From Dicyema japonicum (lineage: Eukaryota > Dicyemida > Rhombozoa > Dicyemidae), in contig RDEW01000013.1 in assembly GCA_011109175.1 (NCBI GenBank), positions 837,839 to 901,838 on the forward strand: a stretch of 64,000 nucleotides of DNA, written 5' to 3'. The translations under genes and the position numbers were made by a program. Below are positions 47,824 through 58,330 of the stretch, one piece after another (the first letter of the stretch is position 1; each line of letters opens with the position of its first letter). The notes beneath the pieces were generated by a model, which did no database searches, was not told the DNA's origin, and worked only from the letters and a program-made list of their open reading frames with translations.

Positions 47824-48018
47824 GGTAAATTCATCGCCGGTAAATTCATCGCTGGTAATTTTATCGCTGGTAAATTCATCGCGTGGTAAATTCATCGCCG
47901 GTATATTCATCGTGAGGTAAATTCATCGCGAGTAAATTCATCGCCGGTAAATTCATCGCTGGTAATTTCATCGCGAGGTAAATTCATCGCTGGTAAATTC
48001 ATCGCCGGTTAATTCAAG
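47824..48018 (+). repeat. 15-bp minisatellite in the MULE left TIR, copy 3
   Basis: About twelve units of GGTAAATTCATCGC(C/T), more varied than in copies 1 and 2 (for example GGTATATTCATCGTGA). Confidence 0.8.
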
Positions 48019-48309
48019 CGACCACGTGGGTTCTTAAAAAAGAGGTCGAAATTTTGATTTTTTATATTATCATTAAAATGTAATTTTGGAGATTAATTTG
48101 ACGATATGAGTCACGTGGCCAGATCCCCAAGATAGAAGAAATTTGAAAACCTCAATTCTCCAAATAGTGTTAAATTTACTCAACGATGTGCACCACACGT
48201 GTGTGTATTGGTTAAAGTGATAGAAAAATTATTGATTATCTTACTGATTATTGATTAATAACAATGGTCAAACTTTAAGTGAATATTTATGATAATATAA
48301 TTTTTAGAA

Positions 48310-49725
48310 AACAAGTTTATGACAATTATTAAAAAAACATATTATAGGCAATGCCTTTTAAATAGTCAAGAATTTCGCGATTATCGAAGTCATTTACAAT
48401 GCGTTGAATTCTTAAAGCATTATCTCTGTATTTTTTCTTTTGTGTAGGACCTTCCCCACCAGCAATTATACTGTTCAATTTTTAATTTCATTTCTTGCTT
48501 GTTCTTTCTTCAAAACATCAATAAACTTCCAAATCGTAGGATGACACGCTCCAATTAAAGAATTAAAAGAATGATGCCATCCTTCGCAAGAGTTATTCGT
48601 TTTAGGCCCAGCAACTCTCGCTGCTTCAAAACAATTCCACAATTCATGGGCAAAACGTGGACAACGACGTACTTGACGGCGGTCGGGACGTCCTATCCAA
48701 ATATCTTCTACATAATCCAGTACAGGTTGAGCTTCTTCTGGGAAACTGTTGTAATCACACAAATGTTCAAAATAATGAACAACGTGTAATGTTGGGACAA
48801 ATGCCAGCGCCGCAATCATGCGCATTTTCAGAGCGAATTCTGAATCTCTTTGATATAATAATTGAATCCTGTGATTGGATGCATCTAAATATGGATTGGG
48901 ACAAATGAAAAAAACAGCCCTTCGTAATAGCATCAGGAAATATAATATTAAATCCATTTATAGCTGCTTTTTCGAAATCAGTCATAATTGTCCTCGGTGA
49001 TAACGATGGCTCCAATGATTTTAATTCCGAAAAAACTTTTTTATAGCTTTCTTCCGTTCTTTTACACATTAAAATGTATATAAGTGGTAAAACATCATTA
49101 TTTACTAGTCCATGAATCGTATATAATTGATTAAACAAATATGGGACTGTCTTAAAAGTACCATCCGCATACCAAAAGTTTGTAGTGGAAAGCAAATTTA
49201 GATTTTTTCTCGTTGTAAAAATTATTGTTCTGTTAACACTGTCTTCACTATCAAACAATAGAAAAGGTTCATTGGCATAAGAGTATCTGTATTCTGGAGG
49301 TATTCTTAACTGGTCTATGTTAAGTGGATTAGGAGGAGCTTGATCTTTTGTATTTCTTGAATTTCTAATGTTTCTTTTAATTAAAGAAGCTATGGGTAGT
49401 CGGGCAGACACCTCAGTGGCAAACCCACACACACTTCAGTCGTAATAATATGTGGATTATCTTGTGATGCAAGAGCTCTTCTTTTTATTTCTTGAGTAAT
49501 TCTCTTTGATTCGACATATGCAGCATCACCAGCATGATTGTGTTCGTTGACTCTTTTAATAATGATGTCTCCCTTGGTGTGTACTCTCGCTTTACATTTA
49601 ATTTTGTAGTAGGATTCACATTTCCATAATGTGACTTCGCCATTAAATTTTTCAAAACAGTAAATGTATCCATCTTCAAAAAATTTTCTCTTATTTCTAT
49701 CACTCATTACAAATTGCAAAGCCAT
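48310..49725 (-). pseudogene. FLYWCH-MULE transposase, copy 3, frame-shifted
   Basis: Mutator-type transposases cut at TIRs using a DDE RNase-H fold. FLYWCH finger: YIYCFEKFNGEV, KCESYYKIKCKA, HNHAGD (Cys-Cys-His-His). MULE core: YADGTFKTVPY, IMTDFEKAAI, CFFHLSQSIF and NNSCEGWHHSFNS. Breaks at about 49412 (one base short in CACCTC), 48865 (bases lost in ATTGAATCCTG) and 48470 (extra bases). The three copies break at mostly different points, so an intact ancestor is implied. Confidence 0.8.
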
Positions 49726-49989
49726 GCTGTCAAGATATAAGAAATTAGCGAAAAAATATCACTTTATAGTAATCAATTATGATAATGACGATAAAGTACA
49801 AAAGAATTCAAGGGCATTATCACCACATTACAAAAGAATTCAAGGACATTATCATAGATTATAAGCTACTTTATCAGTTAAAAGAAACACAATTACATGC
49901 AACCATTACTCTTGTGTTTAAGATAGAGATGAATACTGTCCTCAGCACTAAAGAAAACTGGCAATTTTATGTTTCAATCGTCGTATATA

Positions 49990-50245
49990 GATGAATACTG
50001 ACAGAGTTATTTATTTTATTATTTGTAAGCCACAGGCGTACAATCTTTGGTAAGCCTAGCAAAAACAGTCATTGGTAATTAATCCAAGGAGGGAACGCAA
50101 AAGAGAACGTCTGCTTGTGACAACTAAATTGATCCCGCCAATAATACATGGCAGGCATACGTCAACTTCTGAAGAGAGGTGAAAAAATAGGTCCTCTCTC
50201 TTCAGTTTTCATAGGTCCTACCGTCACGGATACATGATTCCTATC
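49990..50245 (-). repeat. SINE2-like 3' part inside the MULE
   Basis: Shares AAGCC(C/T)AGCA(A/C)AAACAGTCA, AATCCAAGGA and GAGAACGT(A/C)T with 56590-56700 in the same orientation. It lies between transposase and right TIR and is probably a nested insertion. Confidence 0.4.
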
Positions 50246-50340
50246 GCCGAATAATCTCCAAAATCGCAATTTAACTATAATATAAAAAATCAAAATTTCG
50301 ACCTCTTCTATCTAGACACCACACGTGGTCTTTGATTAAC

Positions 50341-50549
50341 GGATGAATTTACCTCGCGATGAATTTACCAGCGATGAATTTACCGGCGATGAATTACCGG
50401 CGATGAATTTACCCGCGATGAATTTACCGCGAATTTACCTCGCGATGAATTTACCGGCGATGAATTTACCGGCGATGAATTTACCAGCGATGAATTTACC
50501 GGCGATGAATTTACCGGCGATGAAATTACCGGCGATGAATTTACCGGTT
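50341..50549 (-). repeat. 15-bp minisatellite in the MULE right TIR
   Basis: Inverted form (GGCGATGAATTTACC) of the left array, about 13 units including shortened ones. An 83-codon frame here is only the repeat translated. Confidence 0.85.
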
Positions 50550-50560
50550 ACCCTGGTTAC

Positions 50561-51308
50561 ACTAAGAGGAAAGAAGTTCAGGGAGAAACGCTAGATAGTG
50601 ACCCCAAAATTGGTCTTCCAAAACATTTTCCTTACCGTCATTATGGGAAAGCTATTAATCCTTTCCACGTGTCTCTAATATTAATAAACAACTAAAATTT
50701 TGTCATTTTAATTAATTTTCTTTTTCTCCCTTCTATCAGATAGAAATTGTGATGGAAGATCTTGTAGGATCCTGTAGATCCCGTCGGACTCACAAAGTTT
50801 TTCTTGATTGTGGAGGGGACGTTTAATGCTGTCTTGGATGCGTATTTGAAAAGGGGGATCTTCCTGAACTCAAAAGGAGGATTTCCAGTTTACGTGAAGG
50901 GAGGCTTAACCAAATGAGGCACAAAGAAACTGTTCTAGTATTCTCAGGACTAACCGAAAAGGTCCAAGAGGCTCTATCCTAAGTCTAACCCTTTCGAGTG
51001 TGTCTTTACTTTGTTTCCTACGGCGAATACAAAAGCTGTAACTACGAGGATCCAAATTGCTAAGAATTCGACAAAGCAAACTACAACAGTGCAAGAAAAC
51101 GGTTATAAACTCATGAGATATGATGGGGGACATGAAACAGCTGTAAAAATCGACGAGAGCCTAATGAGAAGGAGAAGGAAAATCACCAGGGAAAGATGCT
51201 TGATAGGTGATTCACAGTACAGCCACTCGGTTGAAAGCTCCCTTTATGAAATTAAAATTTTTGAAAAAATATGTTATTTTTGTTGTTTTATGATCAAAAA
51301 AATTATTA
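50561..51308. other. No supported gene
   Basis: Frames on both strands at 50906-51316 are unrecognised. Original right flank of the MULE. Confidence 0.35.
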
Positions 51309-51309
51309 T

Positions 51310-51615
51310 TGGGTGACGCAGTTTAACGAGTGCAGGCAAAAAACCTGCCCCTAGATCGAATCCCGCTACTGTAAATTTCGGTTGAAGGTTCCACCCATCT
51401 AAATGCTTTGAATTGACGAGTGAAGCTGTCATCAGTGAGCATTTCACTTCGAAACCAGATCGTCAATAAAAAACACCCAACAAAAAGAAAAAAAGAAGTA
51501 AAAAAGCATTCCTTGGTTCTCCCTCTTTGATGAGTTATCATAACTGTTCTTTACTTAAAGGGTGTGTATGCCTGAGAGGAGCTGTAGCTAATATTGCTCT
51601 GCGTAAATGTGCAGT
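51310..51615 (+). repeat. SINE1, near full-length
   Basis: Degenerate tRNA-like head (GGGTGACGCAGTTTAACGAG, then GATCGAATCCCGCTACTG), body (GACGAGTGAAGCTGTCATCA, GAAACCAGATCGTC) and tail (GTTATCATAACTGTTCTTTA, GAGGAGCTGTAGCTAATATT). Confidence 0.7.
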
Positions 51616-53122
51616 TTTTTAACCATGAGCTATTGCCATCGACAACCAACGTTTAGTCTATCCACGTCCCAATTTTTTGAGTAAAGACAAAAACTTTCTG
51701 TACTCCGGCTGTCTCAACAACAATCCTAATTGTAATAATTCCAAATTTCTGGTTACTAATTATTATCCCCGTTCCTTTGAGTGAAGGAACTGGTGGCTAA
51801 CAGGAACATCACAGCCGAGACCAGATACTCCCAGAGATCCTCAGATGTATTTACTGCTGTACAGAACTCAAAGACGAGTCCATAGGAGAAGAGGTGGGCA
51901 GTACTCTGATCGTCAAGGAGGTAGGATGGGCAAAGTAGAGAGGAAGGTGTATTTATGTAGTGACCACAACGGAAGCGCGCAAAGTGGATACGCACTTCTT
52001 GCAGTCGGGAACATTCACTTAGATTTTTCATTTATTTCCTTGGAACATCTTAAAGATGCTATATCGCTATGCCTAATTACTGGCATTTGTGAGCAGAAGC
52101 TGGCAACTCAATTGCTAGTTTTGAACTTTTTTTTCAAAGTTAAAAAACACAAACATATTTGAGGTCTTTGATGTCAAATCAGCGCCTGTCATATTTATGA
52201 CAAACACGTGGAGAACTATCCCAGTGCTCAGTGTTAATTTCTAGTGGACATAGCTCATAGTAACATCGAGAATTAATGACTAATAATTGATCTCAAAGAC
52301 AGACTTGCCCTAGTTTCCTTCAAATGTGTGTCAGACGATATTCAGACACAAAAATAGTGTATTGACGTCAACCCCCTATCCTAAATCCATCAAATCCCTC
52401 AACCGTAAGAGAAGAAGTGGAACGCAGTAATGGTACTCTAAAATTTAAGTAGGTCATGATTAGTTAAGTAAACCCGCCCCTCAATAACTTAAAGGAGACC
52501 AGCAGCCATTATGTAGGATGCCCATAGATCAGTCAATTTCATTTAATTTTTGATGATAACCCTTACGTGGCAAAAATTGGATGCCAGTTTCACTACGACA
52601 TCAAAAAACCGTAATTACTCCCCTGTCAACCAGTTCTCCGACATCATCGAAGTCGGACAAATGATGGCGGGTATTTATAAGTAGGGCACCACCTCATAAA
52701 AATCTCAATTAACCGCCAAATTATGTTCCTCGGTTCTGGGTTGATAGCCAAAAAATATTGCGGAATAGGTCATAAAGCTTGAAGAAAAGATTAAGGACAT
52801 TTGATGAGGATAACACAAGTCGACGTTTTTTAAAATCAGATACGAGGAGAGAGTGGGTCGTAATGAAACGGTATAGTTGCCCAAAAAGGGAACATCATTG
52901 GGAATCCGAGATTCGTTTTTGCCAAGTTTGTCCCCCAAGCGGACCAACCGTAGTTAATAATCGAACTGATGTCCTGGGAGTACATGGGTCCTAAGGTTAA
53001 ACTAAAACTTGGGGTTAAATAATTTTTAAATAATGTAAAAATAAAATTAATTTAATTATTTTTTATTTTTTTAATATTGGTTAACCTAAAAATAAATAGA
53101 CTAAAAATGCAAATTTTGCGAA
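51616..53122. other. Unidentified open frames
   Basis: The minus frame 52031-51756 and the overlapping plus frame 51845-52162 are uncharacterised; 52779-52994 (+) likewise. Given the tiny-intron gene style, exons could be hidden here, but I see no family motif. Confidence 0.3.
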
Positions 53123-54450
53123 ATGAAATACCTAAAACAGTTTCTAGTTAGTCTTTTAGCGCTATCTAGCAAACACAGTAAACATCACCAAGCATCAAAT
53201 ACTTCACTAGAATCCCCACTATTTTTATGTTATAAAATAGCTCATGTTTAGTGCCCGGGCTCGGAGGCGCAAAATTATACGCAAGAAATGAGAAATGTAA
53301 TTTTAACAGAAAATACCTAATTTGGCCATCCATGTATGATCTGGCAGATATTAAAGACATGTGCCATTTTTTTGCCATAAAGTACTAATTTATTTATTCA
53401 GGCTTGAGTGGAAGAATAAGCACCCGGTTAACCATACGGGGTTCGAAGTAACCACTGGATCATTTGGTCACCCCACTTCCGTGGAAAACCTTTCTTTTTT
53501 ATCACTATTACTGGGATTTGGCGGATATTTTTCTTCGATTATTTCTCATTTTACTCACTCAAAGTCGTTTTTCTACGAAGAAAATGTCAATTTATTCGGG
53601 ATACCATACGACTTCAGACTGGGGATGGGTGGTACTCAATTTATTCTGTTTAGGGGACCTCAATTACACTTTTGTTCAGTTAAAAAATCTCATAGAACTG
53701 AGTTACGAGAAAATAGGTCGCCCCGTCACTCTTCTAGGTCACAGCTACGGCTCTATCTTGGGAGTTTCTTTTCTCTCCAACCAAACCATAGAATGGCGGA
53801 CAAAGTATATCAGAAGATACATCAGCATATCCTGTCCCTTTGGTGGATCCATCATCGCCCTTCAGGGCATTCTGACTGGTTTCTAGTTTTTGAAATTCCA
53901 GGAATCAATCTGCACAATAGCATTAAGTCTTATCATGCCATGAAGAACATCTTGCAGTCGTTTTCCGAGCACATTGACTCTCCTTCCATTCACGGGGAAC
54001 CGACTCACGGTCAACGGCACTGAGTTCCACAGGGACAACTATGATTACTTGATCGAAGTAATATTTCAGTTTATCCGCAGAAACTGAATGCTGGGGGTGA
54101 TATGGATATGATGGAAATTTGGAACGCGAACAAAAATGTTCTTCCCGAACTGAAAGTCCCAGAGGACGTCGAGACTTACTTTCTGATAAGCTCGGGGATC
54201 GAAACTATTGATCATCTATAGTTCCACGTGCATTATAAATCTAAGTTATTCGTCATGGGAGGTATTCCCGACTTTCCCGGTCATAACTTATGGTGATGGA
54301 GACGGAACGGTGGAGTTTTCCAGTCTAATAGAATGTTATAAAAGACATCCTTGGGCCAAAACTCGAGTTTTTAAAGGTATTGATCATCGGGGGATGCTGA
54401 GTGATGAGAGGGTACAAGAATATATCAACGAAATACTCCGAAATCACTAA
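53123..54450 (+). CDS. Lysosomal phospholipase A2/LCAT-family lipase
   Basis: Family members (PLA2G15, LCAT) are secreted or lysosomal acyltransferases/phospholipases with a Ser-Asp-His triad. The ATG at 53123 starts a signal peptide, MKYLKQFLVSLLALSS. Exons: 53123-53228, 53252-53381, 53402-53628, 53654-53878, 53902-54057 and 54081-54450; GT-AG introns of 23, 20, 25, 23 and 23 nt. Motifs: LLPGLGGAKLYAR (oxyanion region), FGIPYDFRLGMGDL, VTLLGHSYGSILG (nucleophile Ser), ITYGDGDGTVEFSS (Asp) and GIDHRGML (His). Joined length is about 403 residues, against 412 for human PLA2G15. Two one-base excesses remain: in TTTTCC at 53961-53964 (or a 31-nt intron, 53927-53957) and near 54208-54218, where no GT-AG intron fits. 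The gene is either freshly damaged or the bases are sequencing errors; all catalytic residues survive. Confidence 0.8.
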
Positions 54451-55794
54451 CTTTAGTTATTTCTCTCTAACGGGTTTCAATTTTGGGAACTTTATTGCTT
54501 GAAAATATCACTTAGGGTAGCTTAAAAACGGAATTCGGTTAAACTAATAAGGATAGAGGTGGTGGATGAATTATTATTAACTCTGAGTACAACGAGAGTT
54601 CCCACGGTCGCAGATGAGAGAAACGAGTCCTTACGAGATCACTCATTTTTAGCAGTGTACATAGGCGTGGCGCAGAAATTGAAGGAAGCAGGACAAGAGC
54701 ACTTTTTGGGTCAACGACGATACTGTCAAGGAATTGCAGACCAAATATCACGAAGCGGTGTCTTATTGGCTGATTTCAGTGTAGGTAGTCAATAGTGTGG
54801 TTTTCATTTTGTACCCACCAGGCAACTATTTTGTAGATCTTGGTAGAGAGGTTGAGTTTGTTCACTACAAATGAGAGTTTTCCAACAATCAGGCGACCTT
54901 CATGAAAGCTAGTAATATTAAATAAGGTCATTGCGGCACATTTACTGGTTTTGAATTAATGGTAAGCTAAAATATCATACGTTTGTGGTGATGATACGGT
55001 AATAGTCTACATCCCGTCAAAACTGATGAGAACCTCTCTTCTCTGTAATTGGAATGAATCCCAGACTTTTAAGCTAAACAAGTGTTGGGTACAGCTACTT
55101 CCTGGATTCTGTTTGGTTTCCCTAAAACTAGGCCAAGCATTATCAGTGAAGACATTAATAGAACGACCGAGAATAATCTAATTTTTATTTTTCCTCAATA
55201 CACCTTGTTCTAGTTCCTCTAAGCGACAGACGAAATCCTATTCAGAAGCATAGTGTATTTGATGTTTACTTGGAAAATTAAGTTGCTAACCACAGCTTCC
55301 CTAGCATGTACAAATCTGGCAAACCGTTAGGTAGCGTACTGTTCCGAGGGAGATCCCAGAGATCTTAAATGTACACATGGTGGTCCATGGCAAGCAAAAA
55401 GATCACTACTTTACACTCATGGACTATGAAGTACAATAACGAGGTAATATCAATGAGGTTTTTCGACAGGTAAAGTGTTGTAAAAATCAAGGGTTGAGTT
55501 CGATATCGTCAAGGTTAATATGATTTGTGGGAACAAAGCTTCGTGCTTGGTCACTGGCACCGTCTGATGTTCCTCAGAATAGTCCAAGTGTATCAACTAA
55601 GGTACCGTGTGTGCTACACGATTTAGGATCCCTCACCAGATGTCTCCACCGGGGTATGTCCATGTTTGGTGAAGTGGTTCTAAAATAAAAAAGCCAAAAA
55701 TAAATAACATTGAATAATAAAATAATTACCAGTAAAATATTCCTTTTATATGATTTACGCCCAAATTCTAATAAAATTATATTCTCTTAGGAAT
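54451..55794. other. Mostly unrecognised; possible LTR-retrotransposon scrap
   Basis: The minus strand around 55280-55060 can be read as LEELEQGVLRKNKN, then ILGRSINVFTDNAWPSF, resembling the RNase H region of Gypsy-type elements ('GR.i.vfTD...L'). Only these words support it. The 78-codon + frame at 54559 is unknown. Confidence 0.2.
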
Positions 55795-56097
55795 GTAACC
55801 CAGGCAAAGGCCCGATGCCCCCTAATCTCGCTGCTGTACATTCAGGTTGAAGGGTCCACGTATCTACGATGCTTTGGCTTGACGAGTGACGCTGTCATCA
55901 GTAAATATCTCACTGCGGAACCGGATCAGCTACAAAAAAAACTCACACCCAACAAAAATAAAAAACAAGTTAAGAGCATTATTTGGTTCTTTTTTATCGA
56001 TTAGTTATGATAACTGTTTTTTACTTATAAAGTGTGTGTCCTGGCTGGGAAAAGCTATAGCTCATATTCTCTTGCGCAGTATGTATTAGGAATGTAA
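55795..56097 (+). repeat. SINE1 copy
   Basis: Partial head (CTAATCTCGCTGCTG), body (TACGATGCTTTGGCTTGACG, GTGACGCTGTCATCAGTAAA, TGCGGAACCGGATCAG) and tail (GTTATGATAACTGTTTTTTA, AAAGTGTGTGTCCTGGCTGG, GCGCAGTATGTATTA). Confidence 0.7.
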
Positions 56098-56570
56098 CGC
56101 CTTCTCTAATTTATCAAATTCCCTTGGAATTCCCATCAAATGATTCATTTTTATTCTCATGAAAATTAAAGTATTTTCTGCTGAACAAAATGTTCATAGT
56201 TAAGTAGCATTTTGGAAATTGAATTAAACTCAAAAATTTGTCTTTACTTATGCTTTTACTCAATGAAGACTGAAGCGACTTAAAATTGAAGCTGATCACA
56301 AAAAACCAATAGTTACCATGGTAACGGACATGAAAGACTGTATTCATATGCTTATGGAAAAAGCGGGAGTGCTTTCAACTTAACCAACTAATGACTCATA
56401 GATGTTTTGCTTCAAGTCCTCTATCCTCGATTGCCTCTTAACAATTATTCTAAAAAATTTTTTCCTCAAAGTCATTTATTACCTTTTTAACTTTAAGTGA
56501 ATCGATTAATATGTGGCACCAACATCCCAAACAAGGTAGGCTCCTGCACAGAGCATGATTGTCCAGATCT
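56098..56570. other. No gene seen
   Basis: AT-rich spacer between two SINEs; nothing supported. Confidence 0.4.
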
Positions 56571-56574
56571 TAGG

Positions 56575-56877
56575 CCCTCAAGAGACAAAATATTTATTAT
56601 TAACCCCAGGTTTACTATATTTCCTAAGCCCAGCACAAACAGTCACAACTAATCAATCCAAGGAAAGATTCCCAAGGGAGAACGTATTCTTATGTCGACC
56701 AGATCCATCCTCAATAGTCCATTACAGTCTTTCGAAGAGAAACGGAGAAGTAGATCTTTCATTCTTGTCTCTCGTCCTACCGTACTCTTCGACGAGAATA
56801 GACCTTCGTTGAAAAGTCCATATTTCGGATTTGAACCCACGACTTTTAAATCCGATGTCATCAGCCAAAAAAGTCTG
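56575..56877 (-). repeat. SINE2, tRNA-derived
   Basis: Minus-strand head has TGGCTGATGACATCGGA (A-box-like, 56867-56851) and GGTTCAAATCC (B box, 56837-56827), about a tRNA's spacing apart. The body is unlike SINE1, and the 3' end is AT-rich (TTAATAATAAATATTTT). Related pieces lie at 15860-16150 and 49990-50245, defining a second SINE family. Confidence 0.5.
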
Positions 56878-56884
56878 AGATAAA

Positions 56885-57660
56885 AAATAATAAGTATAAC
56901 GCCTTTTTTAAGGGGGAGGGGGATTTAAATTAGATTAATTATGATATATTTATAATTAAATTTATTTTAGTAATTTAAATAATATAGCGGCAACTTTTTG
57001 AATTTGATGATATGCAGTGACTTTCGATGCTAATTCCCAAAAATTCTTCCTTTAATTTTTCTTAGCTTTATTAAAGTTCCTATACATTTGACAATGTGGG
57101 ACATTCATTATAATTCTAAGTAATCCTGATGGTCAACTTTTGTTACAATCAATTACTTTTAGATGTAGTTTTATACGAATGATGTGGACCCCAAATGGAA
57201 GGAAACTATCAAATCTACGTACTCTGAGCTTCTTGTATACTCCCAATTTTATGCAATCTTTGTCGGTAACTTACCCACAATTATGTCTCTACTTTGTCTT
57301 GATTCTTCTCTCTTTTCTGTATGCTTGTTCTGATTTCTCTAGAGTCAGTCTTGAAAGGTTCATAAGTTAACATGGGTACCTCTTCTTCTACCTTGAAGTC
57401 AGAATTAGAAACGTGGACATCCAGAATCATAGCTTCTGAACTGACTGATCAAAAATATGGACAAATTATTTCATCAGTAATGTAAAGGTTCTGCTTATGT
57501 GATGATGCCAGAGGCAACCTTGGAAAAATGGCAACCTGTGACCTTAAACACCGGATAAGATTTGAAGATGTGTTTTTCACAGGTGAATACCATTCTAAGG
57601 GATTTGTACTGTCAATGCCACTATAGAATTTATCTACGATTCGGGATTTAATTCTTTTTT
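56885..57660. other. No gene seen
   Basis: AT-rich spacer; short frames unrecognised. Confidence 0.4.
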
Positions 57661-57663
57661 GTC

Positions 57664-57952
57664 GCAGTGGAACAAGTACCGGGCAAGAGGCCTGATGTCC
57701 CATAGTTCAAATCTCGCTGCTGTACTTTCCGGCTTAAGGTTCCACGCATCTACGATGCTTCTAGGTTCATGACGCCCTCGTCGATGTTTCATCACCGTGG
57801 AACCGGATTGTCTGTGCGACTTAAGCAAAAAGAAAAGAACCAGAAGTCAAGAACATTGTCGATGTATGTTCTTTATTTCATAAATTAAGTGTCTCCTCTT
57901 TGGAGGAGTTATTGCTAATATGGCTCTTCGTAAAGTGCAGTATTATTATATG
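57664..57952 (+). repeat. SINE1 copy
   Basis: Head partly kept (AGTACCGGGCAAGAGGCCTG, AGTTCAAATCTCGCTGCTG), then CTACGATGCTTCTAG, GTGGAACCGGATTGTC, and a tail with GTTATTGCTAATATGGCTCT and TAAAGTGCAGTATTATTA. Confidence 0.7.
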
Positions 57953-58109
57953 AACCCGAATCAGATAGAAATGCGCGGATGTTCACTTATAGCAGATCAT
58001 ACTTGTGTTCCTTTGTTTTTGATTTTTTTAACAAAATAAATTAAAAAAATATATATAAAAATTAAATAAAAAATATAAAAATTAAATAAATTGGATTTGT
58101 ATTGTTAAT

Positions 58110-58330
58110 AGTTGGAATTCATAAACTCCTCTGGATCTTTAATTCGTAAAACAGTGAGATCTCACATCAACAAAGCTTACAGGAGAACAAAACCCATGGA
58201 GGTGACCTTACATTCGGAACAAGTCGAGAGAATCTGGTATGACAAGGTTAGGGTGGGTAACTTTAGGTTTGGCGTACTCAGGTTTCAACCTGCTTGGTCA
58301 CACGAACTTCCGTTGAATTTATAAAGACAA
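58110..58330 (+). pseudogene. LINE ORF1 (Gag-like) remnant
   Basis: VERIWYDKVRVGNFRFGVLR parallels ERICLEKLKLGYFRFGVARE in the ORF1 at 45542-46721, just before the zinc knuckles. The knuckles themselves are not present. Confidence 0.4.

Larger units (their letters stand above)
47144..49746. repeat. 2.6-kb segmental repeat, copy 3
   Basis: Same left boundary (CGGAATATGG) as copies 1 and 2. On its right the MULE continues uninterrupted to its right TIR, so this copy keeps the original right flank. Confidence 0.85.
47817..50552 (-). mobile_element. Complete MULE transposon, 2736 bp, with 8-bp TSD
   Basis: Left end GGTTCTAGGTAAATTC at 47817; right end, read inward, GGTAACCGGTAAATTC from 50552. 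Flanked by CTGGTTAC at 47809-47816 and 50553-50560, a perfect 8-bp target duplication in the size range of Mutator-like elements. Each TIR holds a 15-bp minisatellite followed by unique inverted sequence (CACGTG, AGAGGTCGAAATTTTGAT, TTTTTTATATTAT). One transposase (48310-49725) lies on the minus strand, and a SINE2-like insert at 49990-50245. Tandem-repeat TIRs recall Foldback-type elements. Confidence 0.88.

Noticed and set aside
50343-50594. 83-codon frame rich in repeated MNLPA
   Set aside because: It is the 15-bp minisatellite of the MULE right TIR translated; the period-5 protein pattern has no other support.
54156-54261. An intron to repair the second frame break of the lipase
   Set aside because: No GT-AG pair in this stretch has the needed length modulo 3 without deleting the conserved region before YGDGDGTV.
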